From positions 1 through 5,992 of the forward strand of contig CAAGJL010000038.1 of NCBI GenBank assembly GCA_900770145.1: 5,992 bases of DNA, given 5' to 3'. The translations under genes and the position numbers were made by a program. The DNA comes from Clostridia bacterium. Lineage in GTDB: Bacteria; Bacillota; Clostridia; Oscillospirales; CAG-272. Below, piece by piece: positions 4,733 through 5,992 of the stretch (its first letter is position 1; each line of letters starts with the position of its first letter). The notes below the pieces were generated by a model. That model had not been told where the DNA came from. It worked only from the letters and a program-made list of their open reading frames with translations, and did no database searches.

Positions 4733-5992
4733 TCAGTTCAGTTTTGCAAGGGCGGCGGCAACGCCGGCGCGGTTTTCTTCATATTTCGCCAGTTTGTCGC
4801 GCTCGCCCGCCACCACGGCGGCAGGCGCACGGGAGACGAAACTCTCGTTGGCAAGTTTTGCCTTGGCGCGGGTAATCTCGCCGTCCAGTTTTTCCAGCTC
4901 TGCGGCAAGGCGCGCTTTTTCCTTTTCGTAGTCGATAATATCGGAGAGCGGGAGAAAAACGGTTGCCGAGTCGGTCACGATCTGCACGGCGTTGTCGCCG
5001 GAGATCACGCTGCCGTCAAACTCCGCCGCCACTTCCAGCGCGGAGGCGGAAGCAAGGCGGGCAAAGAACGCCTCGGTGCCGGCAAAGCTTTTTTCGTATT
5101 TCGTGGCAAGATAGACTTTTGCCTTGCGGGAGGGCGGCACGTTCATTTCGTTGCGGCGGGTGCGGATGGCACGGATTATAGCAATCACGCGTTCCATATC
5201 CGCGGCGGCGTCGGCAAATTCCAACGTTTCGTCCGGCACGGGATAGCCCGCAATCATAATGCTTTCTTCCTCGTGCGGCAGAGCGCCGAAAATCTCCTCC
5301 GTGATAAAGGGCATAAAGGGGTGCAGCAGTTTGAGAATGCCGGTCAGCACAAAGGCAATCACGTTCTGCGCCACCGGATTTTCCGCCGTGTCCTTTTCGG
5401 AAAGGCGCGCTTTGGAGAGCTCGATATACCAGTCGCAGAAGACATCCCACACAAAGTCATAGAGGTTGGAAAGGGCAATGCCCACCTCATAACTGTTCAG
5501 CGCGTTCTGCACGGCGGCTACCGTACGGTTGTACTCGGTCAGAATCCACTTGTCCTCCGGCGCCAGTTTCCCGGTTGCCGGCAGTTCCACATGGTCAATG
5601 GTCAGGTTCATCCGCACAAAGCGGGAGGCGTTCCACAGTTTGTTGGCAAAGTTGCGCGCCGCCTCGATCTTCTCATCCGAAAAACGCATATCGTTTCCGG
5701 GTGAGTTGCCGGTGGCAAGAGCAAAGCGGAGCGCGTCCGCACCGTATTCGTCAATGATTTTCAGCGGGTCAATGCCGTTTCCGAGGGATTTGGACATCTT
5801 GCGCCCCTGCGCGTCCCTTACCAACCCGTGAATCAGCACCGTGTCAAACGGCACCTGCCCGGTGTATTCCAGCCCCGAAAAAATCATCCGGGAGACCCAG
5901 AACGTGATGATGTCATACCCGGTCACCAGCGTGTTAGTGGGGTAGAAGTATTTCAGATCTTCGGTCTCGTTCGGCCAGCCGAGTGTGGAGAA
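4733..5992 (-). CDS. valS: Valyl-tRNA synthetase, C-terminal part (5' end outside window)
   Basis: The frame is open from the right edge (5992) to the TGA at 4735-4733, giving the last 419 residues of an enzyme normally close to 880 residues. It charges tRNA-Val with valine in the cytoplasm. The fragment opens in the end of the class I catalytic domain: FSTLGWPNET, then TGYDIITFWVSRMIF, typical of ValRS. The KMSKS signature follows, exact, at fragment residues 65-69 (bases 5800-5786), in GRKMSKSLGNGIDP, then YGADALRFALA. The helical anticodon-binding domain spans about 140-285 and contains the ValRS-type segment DVFCDWYIELSKARL and LHPFMPFITEEIF. The end (about 350-419) is charged and heptad-like (YEKEKARLAAELEKLDGEI), the C-terminal coiled-coil arm that contacts tRNA in this family. 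The HIGH motif and editing domain are upstream of the window. No frameshift or missing motif is seen. No gene follows it closely on the same strand; a strong terminator lies about 60 bases downstream. Confidence 0.97.
   Translation of the reverse strand, partial: FSTLGWPNETEDLKYFYPTNTLVTGYDIITFWVSRMIFSGLEYTGQVPFDTVLIHGLVRDAQGRKMSKSLGNGIDPLKIIDEYGADALRFALATGNSPGNDMRFSDEKIEAARNFANKLWNASRFVRMNLTIDHVELPATGKLAPEDKWILTEYNRTVAAVQNALNSYEVGIALSNLYDFVWDVFCDWYIELSKARLSEKDTAENPVAQNVIAFVLTGILKLLHPFMPFITEEIFGALPHEEESIMIAGYPVPDETLEFADAAADMERVIAIIRAIRTRRNEMNVPPSRKAKVYLATKYEKSFAGTEAFFARLASASALEVAAEFDGSVISGDNAVQIVTDSATVFLPLSDIIDYEKEKARLAAELEKLDGEITRAKAKLANESFVSRAPAAVVAGERDKLAKYEENRAGVAAALAKLN

Overview
The window holds five protein genes in a GC-rich background, with ordinary bacterial expression signals: near-consensus -35/-10 promoters with 17-base spacers, strong purine-rich ribosome binding sites, and hairpin plus T-run terminators. 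The mix of a Gram-positive-style lipoprotein, a clostridial-type MarR regulator, a thioredoxin reductase end and valS suggests a moderately high-GC member of the Clostridia (Bacillota), perhaps a gut Oscillospirales or Christensenellales relative. That placement is inference from style and protein resemblance, not from a marker gene.

Layout. Bases 2-421 (+) are the 3' end of a thioredoxin-reductase-like flavoprotein gene. A strong promoter at 495-523 then drives a two-gene unit. The first gene (569-2398) encodes an exported, four-helix membrane-anchored protein with a serine beta-lactamase/penicillin-binding-protein-like fold, in which all three catalytic motifs appear to be substituted. The second (2414-2914) encodes a MarR-family regulator 15 bases downstream. 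A bidirectional terminator (2918-2938) separates this unit from a convergent minus-strand lipoprotein gene (2946-4352). The lipoprotein is built of three diverged copies of one alpha/beta module and has its own near-consensus promoter (4383-4411). Further right, bases 4412-4732 hold no recognisable gene but contain two intrinsic terminators and several inverted repeats. Bases 4736-5992 (-) are the C-terminal part of valyl-tRNA synthetase.

How the parts relate. trxB and valS are housekeeping genes cut by the window edges. The two central units are cell-envelope genes that look accessory. The MarR protein may control the pseudo-beta-lactamase operon, giving a possible envelope-sensing pair; this is inference from gene order only. 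The features most worth a second look are the apparently dead beta-lactamase-like membrane protein paired with MarR, the triplicated lipoprotein, and the unexplained structured spacer between valS and the lipoprotein promoter.
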